64,000 bases of DNA from Legionella sp. PATHC035 (GTDB lineage: Bacteria; Pseudomonadota; Gammaproteobacteria; Legionellales; Legionellaceae). Made by a program: the position numbers and the translations under genes. The DNA is taken from the NCBI RefSeq assembly GCF_026191115.1, contig NZ_JAPHOT010000001.1:1865501-1929500 (forward strand), given 5' to 3'. This document shows, one piece after another, positions 47,274 to 55,533 of the stretch (the first letter of the stretch is position 1; each line of letters begins with the position of its first letter). The notes under the pieces are model-generated. The model was not told the DNA's origin. It made no database searches and was given only the letters and a program-made list of their open reading frames with translations.

Positions 47274-48452
47274 ATGGATATCGCATTAGCAAAACGCGTG
47301 CAAAAAGTTAAGCCTTCACCTACTTTGGCCGTAGCAGCAAAGGCCACCCAAATGCGTGCTCAAGGGCATGATGTTATTAATTTAGGTACCGGTGAACCCG
47401 ATTTTGACACACCCGATTACATTAAAGAAGCCGCTATTGCTGCGATTAAGCAAGGGTACACCAAGTATACTGCAGTTGACGGGATACCTGAACTCAAAGA
47501 AGCAGTTAAAAATAAATTTAAAAAAGATAATGGCCTTGATTATCAGCTCAATCAAATTTTAGTTTCCGTTGGCGGCAAACAAAGCTGTTACAATCTGTGC
47601 CAAGCGCTACTTAATCCTGGTGATGAAGTCATTATCCCAGCGCCATACTGGGTCTCTTATCCTGACATGGTGTTATTGGCGGAAGCAACCCCTGTGATTA
47701 TTACTACAACCCCGGCACAACGTTACAAAATCAATGCGCAGCAACTCGATAAAGCCATCACTCCCAAAACAAGGCTAATCTTCTTAAATAGCCCATCCAA
47801 TCCATCCGGAGTAGCCTACACATTGGATGAATTGAAGGCTTTAGCCGAGGTCTTACAAAAACATCCGCAAATTATTATTGCGACCGACGACATGTACGAA
47901 CATATTCTTTGGAGCCAACCTTTTGCGAACATTCTTAACGCCTGCCCCGAATTATATGACCGGACTATCGTCTTAAATGGTGTATCCAAAGCGTATGCCA
48001 TGACCGGATGGCGCATCGGTTATGCAGCAGGCCCGCTGCCATTAATGAATGCGATGAAAACCATCCAGTCCCAATCAACCTCAAATCCTTGCTCTATAGC
48101 CCAAAGAGCCGCTGTAGCCGCCCTATCAGGCAGCAATGAAAGTGTCGTCGAAATGGTTAAAGCCTTTCGCCAAAGACATGATTTTGTCGCGTCCAGATTG
48201 CAAGAAATACCTGGAATAGATGTGATTCCAGCGGATGGTACTTTTTATATTTTCCCAAGCGTACAAGCCATCATAAAACAACGTGGTTATAAGAATGATC
48301 TGGAGTTCTCTGAAGAATTACTTGCTAAGGAAGGCGTGGCGTTAGTACCCGGTTCTGCTTTTGGCAATGAAGGCTGCATCCGTTTATCCTTTGCAACCAG
48401 CATGGAAATCCTGCAAGACGCCCTTAACCGTTTACAACGTTTTTGCAGCTAG
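47274..48452 (+). CDS. aspC: Aspartate aminotransferase, class I
   Basis: 392 residues, starting at an ATG with GGAG just upstream. PLP-enzyme motifs: NLGTGEPDFDTP, the APYWVSYPDM region, LNSPSNPSGVAYT, TDDMYEHI, K239 in LNGVSKAYAMTGWRIGY as the PLP lysine, and RLSFATSME with the substrate Arg. This is the subgroup Ib aspartate aminotransferase common in Legionella and Rickettsiales; it may also act on prephenate. Symbol by family. Confidence 0.88.
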   Translation: MDIALAKRVQKVKPSPTLAVAAKATQMRAQGHDVINLGTGEPDFDTPDYIKEAAIAAIKQGYTKYTAVDGIPELKEAVKNKFKKDNGLDYQLNQILVSVGGKQSCYNLCQALLNPGDEVIIPAPYWVSYPDMVLLAEATPVIITTTPAQRYKINAQQLDKAITPKTRLIFLNSPSNPSGVAYTLDELKALAEVLQKHPQIIIATDDMYEHILWSQPFANILNACPELYDRTIVLNGVSKAYAMTGWRIGYAAGPLPLMNAMKTIQSQSTSNPCSIAQRAAVAALSGSNESVVEMVKAFRQRHDFVASRLQEIPGIDVIPADGTFYIFPSVQAIIKQRGYKNDLEFSEELLAKEGVALVPGSAFGNEGCIRLSFATSMEILQDALNRLQRFCS

Positions 48453-48454
48453 AT

Positions 48455-48570
48455 AAACGCTTTCTCCCCAAGGGGGAGAAGGTGCCCGTTAGGGCAGATG
48501 AAGGGATTCAAGTGCAACATGATTCCCTCACTCCTACCCCTCTGCCAAAAATAGGAGGGGGACTTTTACT
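48455..48570. repeat. Intergenic repeat behind aspC
   Basis: TTCTCCCC and GGGGAGAA form an 8-bp hairpin (about 48463-48481), followed by AAGGTGCCCGTTAGGGCAGATGA and CCCCTCTGCC...AGGAGGGGGAC. The C-rich/G-rich composition resembles the block at 780-960. A short frame across it is not a gene. The first hairpin could end aspC transcription although no T run follows. Confidence 0.5.
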
Positions 48571-48693
48571 CAAAGGAAAATCTAGAATGTATTCCTGCCA
48601 CTCAAAAAAGCGGCAAATAAAGCAAATTTTAAAAAATTATTTATTAAATCTACTTGACCCTCAATCAGAATCGTTTTAAGATTCCGACCCTAT

Positions 48694-48769
48694 TCCCCGG
48701 TAGCTCAGTCGGTAGAGCGGATGACTGTTAATCATTAGGTCACAGGTTCAAGTCCTGTCCGGGGAGCCA
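48694..48769 (+). tRNA. tRNA-Asn (GTT)
   Basis: 76 bases with encoded CCA. The acceptor stem TCCCCGG pairs with CCGGGGA (48759-48765), discriminator G, CCA at 48767-48769. The anticodon is GTT at 48727-48729 in the loop CTGTTAA; the T arm is CAGGTTCAAGTCCTG. It stands alone and marks the start of the accessory block on its 3' side. Confidence 0.95.
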
Positions 48770-48797
48770 ATTCCAGTCTGGGTTTTGGCAAAATTCA

Positions 48798-48816
48798 AGG
48801 CCTGACCCGACAGGTG
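48798..48816 (+). repeat. Direct repeat copy A, next to tRNA-Asn
   Basis: AGGCCTGACCCGACAGGTG matches AGGCCCTGACCCCACAGGTG at 50990-51009, with one inserted base and one substitution. The two copies flank the ADP-ribosyltransferase-like gene, and this one lies 29 bases after the tRNA. Confidence 0.5.
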
Positions 48817-48841
48817 TGCAAGTGTGTGTCCTACTCATTAT

Positions 48842-50677
48842 TTAAAATGATTTTCGCAAAACACCTTCTAACGGTACAACACTAGAGGCATCCCGGATTA
48901 GAATTTGCTCTTGCTTTTCAATCTTTTCCGCAGATTTAATCACATTCTTTATACTTTCTTCCAATACTTTGAAGTAGGCACCAATACCGGGATTCGCTTT
49001 GAGCACATCGAGAATATTATTTGCCGCCTTCTTCTTTTCCGCTAAAGAGGCATTAACAAGAAGTAAGGCGTCCAGATCCTTTCTTAATGGTTCAATCAGC
49101 TTTCTCTCTGCTTCACTAGTCATTCCAGCAAGCCATAACCGTTTACCCTGTAAATTTTTATCCATTTTTTTCTGCTCACTGGCGATAATCTCGTTTGGAG
49201 AACCCATCTTGTGGGTCACACTAAGATTGGTGGCGGCTGCACTAAAGTCCTGGAACATTGCATTGATGGTGTCTAACTCTTGCTTCTGATTAGCTGTAGG
49301 ATTAGTTTCATATAGGTTTTTAAGTATTTTTATTGTCTTTTCCAAAAATTCGTTTTGCTTGGCAATGTCGTCGAGCGGATGCTTTTCTGATTCCTCTATA
49401 GCGCTCATTAACTCCTTCATTAATTTTTTTTGTTGTTGTGTATACTCTCTTGAATATAAATACTGGGAGGATACGCCAAAAGAATTAAAATTATCGCTAT
49501 TAATTTGATTTTTCATGGAAGAATTAAAAAATCCATAAAGCGGTTCATTGATTTCTTTATCAACAAAGTTTTTTAAGTAGTTTCTAAGGTCATGAAGGCG
49601 AGTGGATTGATAGAGTTGTGTGTTTTGAGAGTGAATGCACATGACTTGAATATGATAAATACCCTGTGTTTCAATTATCTCGATAGGAATCATGGCCACG
49701 TCATCAGGTATTCTTGACATAAACTCAGCTTCGTTCGGAAGAGCGGATACATTGGCCACCGCATAATAATCAGCAAGTTGTTCGGGATTACAGACATGCA
49801 AAACAACTCCTCCATTACCAGCAAAACCCTTGGCTATATCTATGTTAGAAGTCATGCTTACATTCTTTTTTGCGATAATATCTACAATATTAATTTCAAC
49901 CAGTTGCTCAGGGGCTAAGGAAGCAAGTTGTCCCTTTTTTTGTAAATCCTGCACACGTGCAAATTTTTGTTGAAATATAGGGCTCCCAAAGCTTTGACCG
50001 CGGTACAACAAATCTGGCGTTTTATGGACTTCAAATTCCCTTTTCATAAGACCTGCCTTATGAATGGCAATATTAAGTAAAAAAGCCATTTTTCTTTCTT
50101 CGTCGGAAGTGCTCGATGGATCATTATAGGCCCCGACAATAGCGTTCAATTTCTTATAGAAGGGAGACTCCTTGGAATACATCCTAAGCAGTACATCCTC
50201 AAAATTTGGCTCTTTTCCATTTTTAGTTAATTCTGTTTTGCATTGATTGTATAAATCAGATAAAGCAATGGTTTCTCCATTGGCTGTCATTTCAAAATCC
50301 GAATTTTTTAAAATTTTTTCAATGCCAATGAGAAAATTTTCATCCAGTTGTTTCGCGATAACTGTTAGATGGCCTCTTTTAGTCATATTTTCAATTGAGT
50401 CCATTGGAATTTCAGCTAAAAGGGATCTTTGATGTGGGGGTTGACTGAGTACAAGAACTAGTTTTTCAATGGCTTGCTTTACAGCAATTTCCTCTTCAGC
50501 AAACTGTTGGGGAGACAAAGTATATTGAGCTGCAATTAATCCTTCTATATCTTTACGTAACTTATCTCTTGCTTCTTCTCGACGTAATTTATCTTCTACC
50601 TCTGTCTGGATTTTATCTTTTATCGCTTTGAATTTTTTATTTATATCAGGATTTTTATCTTTGGATGAGGGCATCAT
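48842..50677 (-). CDS. Putative mono-ADP-ribosyltransferase (R-S-E class), effector candidate
   Basis: 611 residues. The middle domain (about 220-335) has the three ADP-ribosyltransferase signatures in order: R226 in LLYRGQSFG, the STS-like S-M-T-S at 274-277 (KKNVSMTSNIDIAKGFA), and the E-x-E turn E316-A-E318 in SALPNEAEFMSRIP. The Arg-specific and similar toxins use this R-S-E arrangement to transfer ADP-ribose from NAD. Flanking regions (1-215 and 340-611) are helical, charged and coiled-coil like. No signal peptide. GGAG precedes a double ATG. The size, the lone position after tRNA-Asn and the character point to a type IV effector; target unknown. Confidence 0.72.
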   Translation of the reverse strand: MMPSSKDKNPDINKKFKAIKDKIQTEVEDKLRREEARDKLRKDIEGLIAAQYTLSPQQFAEEEIAVKQAIEKLVLVLSQPPHQRSLLAEIPMDSIENMTKRGHLTVIAKQLDENFLIGIEKILKNSDFEMTANGETIALSDLYNQCKTELTKNGKEPNFEDVLLRMYSKESPFYKKLNAIVGAYNDPSSTSDEERKMAFLLNIAIHKAGLMKREFEVHKTPDLLYRGQSFGSPIFQQKFARVQDLQKKGQLASLAPEQLVEINIVDIIAKKNVSMTSNIDIAKGFAGNGGVVLHVCNPEQLADYYAVANVSALPNEAEFMSRIPDDVAMIPIEIIETQGIYHIQVMCIHSQNTQLYQSTRLHDLRNYLKNFVDKEINEPLYGFFNSSMKNQINSDNFNSFGVSSQYLYSREYTQQQKKLMKELMSAIEESEKHPLDDIAKQNEFLEKTIKILKNLYETNPTANQKQELDTINAMFQDFSAAATNLSVTHKMGSPNEIIASEQKKMDKNLQGKRLWLAGMTSEAERKLIEPLRKDLDALLLVNASLAEKKKAANNILDVLKANPGIGAYFKVLEESIKNVIKSAEKIEKQEQILIRDASSVVPLEGVLRKSF

Positions 50678-50725
50678 ATAACTCCAACAGCACAGGCAAA
50701 TTAATCACCTACCCAATTGTATAAA

Positions 50726-50755
50726 ATTATAACACAAAGCACTTGTTTAGATCAA
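50726..50755 (-). promoter_or_regulatory. Predicted promoter of the ADP-ribosyltransferase-like gene
   Basis: On the minus strand TTGATC (-35, 50755-50750) and TATAAT (-10, 50731-50726, extended by TG) are 18 bases apart, about 50 bases ahead of the ATG. The -35 lies inside a perfect 16-bp palindrome GATCAATTAATTGATC (50750-50765), a plausible operator. Confidence 0.5.
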
Positions 50756-50940
50756 TTAATTGATCATTGAGCACAAATAGCTATCAATCAGACAAAATTT
50801 AACGCGATGAATCATCCGAAAAAAATGCAAAGTTTATTTATCCAAATTCAATTTTTAATGAAACAGGTTCATCAATGTATTTATTTACAATCTACAAACA
50901 ATTCGCTCATTATTGTTTCTGCATTGAGGAGTGAAGTGAA

Positions 50941-51009
50941 TTGATGGGATCAGCGGGTATTGATGGGGTCAGCGGGTATTGATGGGGTCAGGCCCTGACC
51001 CCACAGGTG
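50941..51009. repeat. 19-bp tandem repeat, palindrome and direct repeat copy B
   Basis: The unit TTGATGGGGTCAGCGGGTA occurs at 50941-50959 (one mismatch) and 50960-50978, and partially at 50979-50991. It runs into the palindrome GGGGTCAGG-C-CCTGACCCC (50984-51002) and copy B of the direct repeat AGGCCCTGACCCCACAGGTG (50990-51009). Confidence 0.75.
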
Positions 51010-51204
51010 AGTGTTTCCTTTAAACCAAGTTAGCTATCAACCTCCTTAGCATGAACCGATTGTGAGAAAATATCGGCTAAAAATTTGAGATTAGTGAATG
51101 ATGGAATCTAAAATACCATCAGAATGACTCATATGAATACAACATGATTTGAACATGATTATCCGTTCTGGTATGATGCGCTTTATTTTTCAAAAAAGTG
51201 AACA

Positions 51205-52371
51205 ATGCGCGTTATTACGGTGCTTGATAGTTATCCCCCTGATTTAAATGGGGGCGCATATTTCACACATCGTCTCGCCCTGCAGCTACAGCAACGGGGC
51301 CATGAGGTCCTGGTGATTTGCCCATCGCGAAGTGTGCGACAAGGATATACAACCTATCAGGGAGTTCATTTATATCGCGTACGTTCCTGGCCTGTGTGGA
51401 TCTATCGACAATTTCGCGTGTGTTGGCCCGTGTTCATTCGCAAAGGAATTGAACAGGCGATACGGACCTTTCAGCCGGATGTTATTCACCTGCAGGGAAG
51501 ATTTTTTTTAGGTGGCATCTGTTTTCGTCTTGGAAAAAAGCTGCAGCTCCCGATGGTAGCCACGAATCACTTTATGCCTGAAAATTTTTTCCACTATACC
51601 CATTTGCCCTCATCCCTGAAACCTTGGTTTGCACGCCGATGCTGGCGCCCCATTTTAGAGATGCTGCGGCAGGTTGATGCAGTAACAACGCCAACAAAAA
51701 CCGCTGCAGCGTTACTGGAAACGCTGGATAACCGATTCCCTGTGCATGCTATTTCATGCGGTGTCAATCTTAATGTATTTCGTCCCCATCAAGAAGCAGG
51801 CCCGTTACGTCATCGCTTTTGCCTACCCAACAAACCTATTTTATTATACTGTGGTCGTTTGGATCAGGAAAAAAATTTACCCATGGTGATAACCGCATTT
51901 GCCAAGGCACGAAACCGCGTGGATGCTCATTTTGTATTAACAGGAACCGGGGCTTACGAGTCGTACTTAAAGCAACACGTCGCACAATTAGGTTTGACGC
52001 AGCATGTGACGTTTACAGGTTATCTATCTGATGCCGAGTATCCTTTCATTTATGGGTTAGCCGATTGCTTTGTGATTGCGAGCACGGCAGAATTGCAAAG
52101 CATTGTCACACTCGAGGCAATTGCCTCTGGACTCCCTATTCTGGCAGCCCGTGCCATGGCGCTGCCAGAGCTGGTAGAACCAGGGGTCAATGGCTATCTT
52201 TTTGCAGAAAATGATGTGGAAGGTCTTTCGCAATTGCTGATGAACATGTTATCGAATCGGGCACAATGCCAGACCATGGGACGGGCTAGCCGTCAACTTG
52301 CACTCCAACATGATATAGAGCATAGCCTCGAGCAGTATGAAGCCTTGTATCGTCAAGTGAGCCGCTCATGA
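51205..52371 (+). CDS. GT4-family glycosyltransferase
   Basis: 388 residues. GT-B fold: N-terminal acceptor half (MRVITVLDSYPPDLNGGAYFTHRLA, LQQRGHEVLVICP, DVIHLQGRFFLGG) and C-terminal donor half with ILLYCGRLDQEKNLPMVITAF, HVTFTGYLSDAEYPFIYGLADCFVIAS and SIVTLEAIASGLPILAA (E-x7-E region). Such enzymes transfer sugars to lipids or diacylglycerol-type acceptors. The gene is richer in GC than its neighbours, a sign of transfer. Its last codons overlap the next gene (ATGA), so the two products probably work together. Confidence 0.88.
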   Translation: MRVITVLDSYPPDLNGGAYFTHRLALQLQQRGHEVLVICPSRSVRQGYTTYQGVHLYRVRSWPVWIYRQFRVCWPVFIRKGIEQAIRTFQPDVIHLQGRFFLGGICFRLGKKLQLPMVATNHFMPENFFHYTHLPSSLKPWFARRCWRPILEMLRQVDAVTTPTKTAAALLETLDNRFPVHAISCGVNLNVFRPHQEAGPLRHRFCLPNKPILLYCGRLDQEKNLPMVITAFAKARNRVDAHFVLTGTGAYESYLKQHVAQLGLTQHVTFTGYLSDAEYPFIYGLADCFVIASTAELQSIVTLEAIASGLPILAARAMALPELVEPGVNGYLFAENDVEGLSQLLMNMLSNRAQCQTMGRASRQLALQHDIEHSLEQYEALYRQVSRS

Positions 52372-53009
52372 GAAATGTCTTTCTGCAATATCGCACCTTA
52401 TGCCAAGACCGTCATTATTTGTATTACTTAATGACCGGGGGGATATTATTGATTACCAGTTTTGTTGTCATCCATTATGCTGGGTTATATGCTACACGGA
52501 TGGCAGGATCCTCGGTATCAGATTTATTCCTGGATCACTTGCCTCTATGGGATGTGAATGTTTTACACATCCATGCGGCACTTATTTTTTGGTTGGTTTT
52601 CGTTATCTATTTACTGATGCAACCACAATGGTTGCCGTTCGTGACCAAAACAGCCGCTGTTTTTATCTTGGTACGTAGTGTCTTCATTTGCATGACGCAT
52701 TTAGGACCGCCTGAGAATTTATTAAGTATTCCTCCTCATTTGGCTTCTTATATCTTATTTGATGGAGATTTATTTTTTTCCGGTCACGTAGGCGGGCCTT
52801 GCTTGATGCTGATGATCTTTTGGCGGCACATGTTACTGCGTATCATTTGTTTATGCGCCACCGTATTTTTTTCATTAACCGTACTGCTTGGACATATCCA
52901 TTATAGCATTGACGTATTTTCCGCCCCTTTTATTACGTTCGGTTTATATCAGTTTTGCTATCATCAATTCACAACAGAACGATCATATTGTCAACAAGGA
53001 GTACTCTAA
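52368..53009 (+). CDS. Sphingomyelin synthase-like PAP2-type membrane protein
   Basis: 213 residues with about six transmembrane segments. Motifs match the SMS/PAP2_C family: RSVFICMTHLGPPEN (the R...T.LP.P block), GDLFFSGHVGG with H140, and LLGHIHYSIDVFSAPFITF with H178 and D182, i.e. the His-His-Asp triad of sphingomyelin synthases. These enzymes move a phospho-head group between lipids such as phosphatidylcholine and ceramide; bacterial relatives may have other substrates. Translationally coupled with the upstream glycosyltransferase. A lipid head-group function for the pair is likely; the actual lipid is unknown. Confidence 0.78.
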   Translation: MRNVFLQYRTLCQDRHYLYYLMTGGILLITSFVVIHYAGLYATRMAGSSVSDLFLDHLPLWDVNVLHIHAALIFWLVFVIYLLMQPQWLPFVTKTAAVFILVRSVFICMTHLGPPENLLSIPPHLASYILFDGDLFFSGHVGGPCLMLMIFWRHMLLRIICLCATVFFSLTVLLGHIHYSIDVFSAPFITFGLYQFCYHQFTTERSYCQQGVL

Positions 53010-53068
53010 CTCTCTGTCCTTGAAGCTTCCAAAAAATTATAGTCGCTTACTGCGGCATAACCCATCCC

Positions 53069-53566
53069 TCAGCTTACGGCTAAAGAGGGAGCCTCCTCAA
53101 TCACTTCATCTCTATCGCCCCCAAGAATTCCAACAGCGTGCAATCCAGTTGAAATGCCTCGGGTGGACATGATAATCGCAGATAACGGGCAAACGACAAG
53201 ATCGATGAGGAACTGGCAAAAATCTTTGAAAATATATTCTGCTGCATTAAAAAAGAACGCTGCGCCATCTTCATTACCACACAACTTATTGATTCCCCAT
53301 AATGCCCCAAATAGGATTAACACACTGCTCACAATAGCAGGTACAGCGACTGTTACAATGGGATCTAATATGGCCCAAATAATCTGTGCCATGGGTAAAA
53401 AGGTGTGACGCGCACAATAAATATACTCTTCTTTTGACTCATAAGGCTGAAAAAACATTTGTCTTACCGTACGACGCTCACGCAAAATCAAATCATCGCT
53501 ATTCAAATGATTTTTAGTTACCTTTACCGCACCGGTTAAATAATCTATTGATAGTCCTAATGACAT
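53069..53566 (-). CDS. Small membrane protein, unknown function
   Basis: 165 residues. AAGGG lies about six bases before the ATG. A charged N-terminal part (1-55) is followed by a hydrophobic hairpin (AQIIWAILDPIVTVAVPAIVSSVLILFGALWGI) and a second hydrophobic stretch (CQFLIDLVVCPLSAIIMSTRG). The tail DRDEVIEEAPSLAVS is acidic. Not recognised; compatible with a small membrane effector. Convergent with the SMS-like gene. Confidence 0.6.
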   Translation of the reverse strand: MSLGLSIDYLTGAVKVTKNHLNSDDLILRERRTVRQMFFQPYESKEEYIYCARHTFLPMAQIIWAILDPIVTVAVPAIVSSVLILFGALWGINKLCGNEDGAAFFFNAAEYIFKDFCQFLIDLVVCPLSAIIMSTRGISTGLHAVGILGGDRDEVIEEAPSLAVS

Positions 53567-53672
53567 GATTTTCCCTTTGATAGAATGAACAAGATTGTTG
53601 AATATGTTTTAATTCAATAAAAAAAAAGATACAAGAGGTGCAACTGTTTTGGATGAAGATTCGAGGTGAGAC

Positions 53673-54344
53673 TTATAGTTTTTTTCCTTCTTTATTTTCT
53701 TCATCAGGATTGAGTTTATCTATTTCTTGAATCTTTCCTTGTAGGTTGGACCGCCACATGCTGTTTTTTATCAAGCGATTGTGTCTTAGCTGGGTTTCTT
53801 CTTTTCGTTGCTCCCAATCGTGCTGCCAGTCCTTGCTTTCCCAAAAAGGGGAAACAGGCTTTAATTTGGTTGGATTAGACTGAGTATCAAGGCTTACAAA
53901 TTTAACTGTATCCCGAGCAACTTGAGAAAATTCAGCGCCAAATTCCGTTGTGAGTTTATAGACCCTGCGTAACTCGGTTAGAGTAACCCACTTCTCATAA
54001 GGGTCTTCTTCTCTTTTGGCAATTTGCCGTGGTTCACAACTTTCATCACTGTTACCAATAACAAAAATTAAAGGAACTATGGGTTTTCCTTCTTTTTTCC
54101 TTTTATAATTTTCAACGACTAAATCATTTAGAATTAACTTATAAACACGGTACATCGAATAGGGAATATTATTGTGCAGCTCTTTGTGCTTCAAATCGTA
54201 ATCGTCATAATTAAAGGCTTTGATTTTATTATTTGCATTGATGCCTTTATAGACTTCTTCATAGTCATATTTGCCAAAGCCAAATACCACTACTTCGCTA
54301 CTCTCGCCACACAGGGCATTTACGGACTCTTGATCAATTTTCAT
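53673..54344 (-). CDS. Hypothetical soluble protein, effector candidate
   Basis: 223 residues. The first 60 residues have a strand-turn pattern (SSEVVVFGFGKYDYEEVYKG) and IPLIFVIGNSDES-like VPLIFVIGNSDES later; the rest is charged and helical. It ends in NPDEENKEGKKL, a glutamate-rich tail. No family recognised and no signal peptide. No Shine-Dalgarno sequence is visible before the ATG. Confidence 0.5.
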   Translation of the reverse strand: MKIDQESVNALCGESSEVVVFGFGKYDYEEVYKGINANNKIKAFNYDDYDLKHKELHNNIPYSMYRVYKLILNDLVVENYKRKKEGKPIVPLIFVIGNSDESCEPRQIAKREEDPYEKWVTLTELRRVYKLTTEFGAEFSQVARDTVKFVSLDTQSNPTKLKPVSPFWESKDWQHDWEQRKEETQLRHNRLIKNSMWRSNLQGKIQEIDKLNPDEENKEGKKL

Positions 54345-54651
54345 AAGTTATGACACAAGACCAACATACTACAATTATAGACCAATAATTTATAGTAATT
54401 GTGTCAAGGCAACACCCATGGGTGGTTCTGTACTAGCGTGCAGAGACATCGAAGAACATTGATTGATTCCTGGGGATAAGAGAAGTGATGCCAGATTTAG
54501 TTTCGTAAAAAAAACGAGAATTGCTGTTGCTCTTAGATTTTTTTAATCACCAGCTGCATGCATTAATAGGAAGTCGGAAAAAAACTGATTCTTTTTAAGT
54601 AGGAATACGATAAATTAAGTAATCCCTAAAATATTCTTTGAGTAATTGCTC
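54345..54651. other. Divergent intergenic region
   Basis: 307 bases, AT-rich, with a 12-bp palindrome CACCCATGGGTG near 54413. It must hold promoters for the divergent genes on both sides. No other feature was seen. Confidence 0.35.
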
Positions 54652-55533
54652 ATGATCAAAGCCTTGGCGTGGATTAAGGAAGTCTATACGAATTGGCAAG
54701 AAGATCGCGTAGCAAGTCTTGCCGCTGCCCTTGCCTATTATACCTTGTTTTCCCTCGCCCCAATTTTACTAATTAGTATTACGATAGTAGGCGCATTATT
54801 TGGGGAAGAGGCGGCTCGCAGCCAAATAGTGTCTCAAATCACTATTTTAGTAGGAGAAGATGTTGCTTTAGAAGTTCAAGGAATCATTAAAAATTTGACC
54901 CTACCCACTACTTTCTTAAACGTACAAATCGTGAGTATTCTTATCTTACTATTCAGCGCTTCGGGTATTTTTAGTGAAGTGCAGGCCGGTTTAAATATTA
55001 TTTGGGGAGTTAAATCAAATCCCCATAAAAAAAGATTTGCTTTCATCAAAAGTAGATTTCTATCCTTTACTATGGTGTTGATTTCAGCGCTGCTGCTGTT
55101 AATTTCTTTGGTGATAACTACCTTACTTGCCGCCTTAAGCAGTCGACTTCACTATTTTATAGGTATTAATATTTTTTCTGAATTAATAATGAGTTACTTC
55201 TTTTCTTTCATAATCGCCACCCTAGTCTTTGCACTGATGTTTAAACACTTACCCGACGTCAAACTTCAATGGAATAATGTGTGGGTAGGTGCCTTAAGTA
55301 CCTCCTTACTCTTTATTTTAGGAAAAGTATTAATTGGTTTTTATTTACATCACGCCCATGTTGCTTCGATCTTTGGTGCGGCAGGTTCTTTAATAATCCT
55401 TCTAATTTGGGTTTATTATGCAGCTCAAATTTTCTTTATTGGCGCAGAAATAACAAAAATTTATTCTACTAAAAACAAAATCAAAATTACTCCGACGCGC
55501 AACGCCTCCCCTATCAAGTCAACGGAGGGATAA
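54652..55533 (+). CDS. YihY/BrkB family inner-membrane protein
   Basis: 293 residues from the ATG at 54652 (an in-frame TTG two codons earlier is an alternative). DRVASLAAALAYYTLFSLAPILL is the family signature, followed by five more hydrophobic segments and the typical FGAAGSLIILLIWVYYAAQIFFIGAEITKIY. The family was once linked to RNase BN, which is incorrect; its role in the membrane (perhaps lipid transport) is uncertain. Confidence 0.88.
   Translation: MIKALAWIKEVYTNWQEDRVASLAAALAYYTLFSLAPILLISITIVGALFGEEAARSQIVSQITILVGEDVALEVQGIIKNLTLPTTFLNVQIVSILILLFSASGIFSEVQAGLNIIWGVKSNPHKKRFAFIKSRFLSFTMVLISALLLLISLVITTLLAALSSRLHYFIGINIFSELIMSYFFSFIIATLVFALMFKHLPDVKLQWNNVWVGALSTSLLFILGKVLIGFYLHHAHVASIFGAAGSLIILLIWVYYAAQIFFIGAEITKIYSTKNKIKITPTRNASPIKSTEG

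Larger units (their letters stand above)
50678..51204. other. Divergent intergenic region with repeats
   Basis: 527 bases between the ADP-ribosyltransferase-like gene and the glycosyltransferase gene. It holds the promoter described above, about 170 bases of AT-rich sequence, then the 19-bp tandem repeat and palindrome block (50941-51009). No further gene was seen. Confidence 0.5.

Noticed and set aside
48443-48679. 78-codon frame after aspC
   Set aside because: It lies across the C-rich/G-rich repeat and overlaps the aspC end; composition is that of the repeat.
48694-48769. tRNA-Asn as integration site of a phage or integrative element
   Set aside because: No integrase gene and no copy of the tRNA 3' end were found downstream; only the short direct repeats remain as a hint.
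50941-50991. Possible CRISPR-like array
   Set aside because: The units are directly adjacent with no spacers, and no cas genes are in the window.
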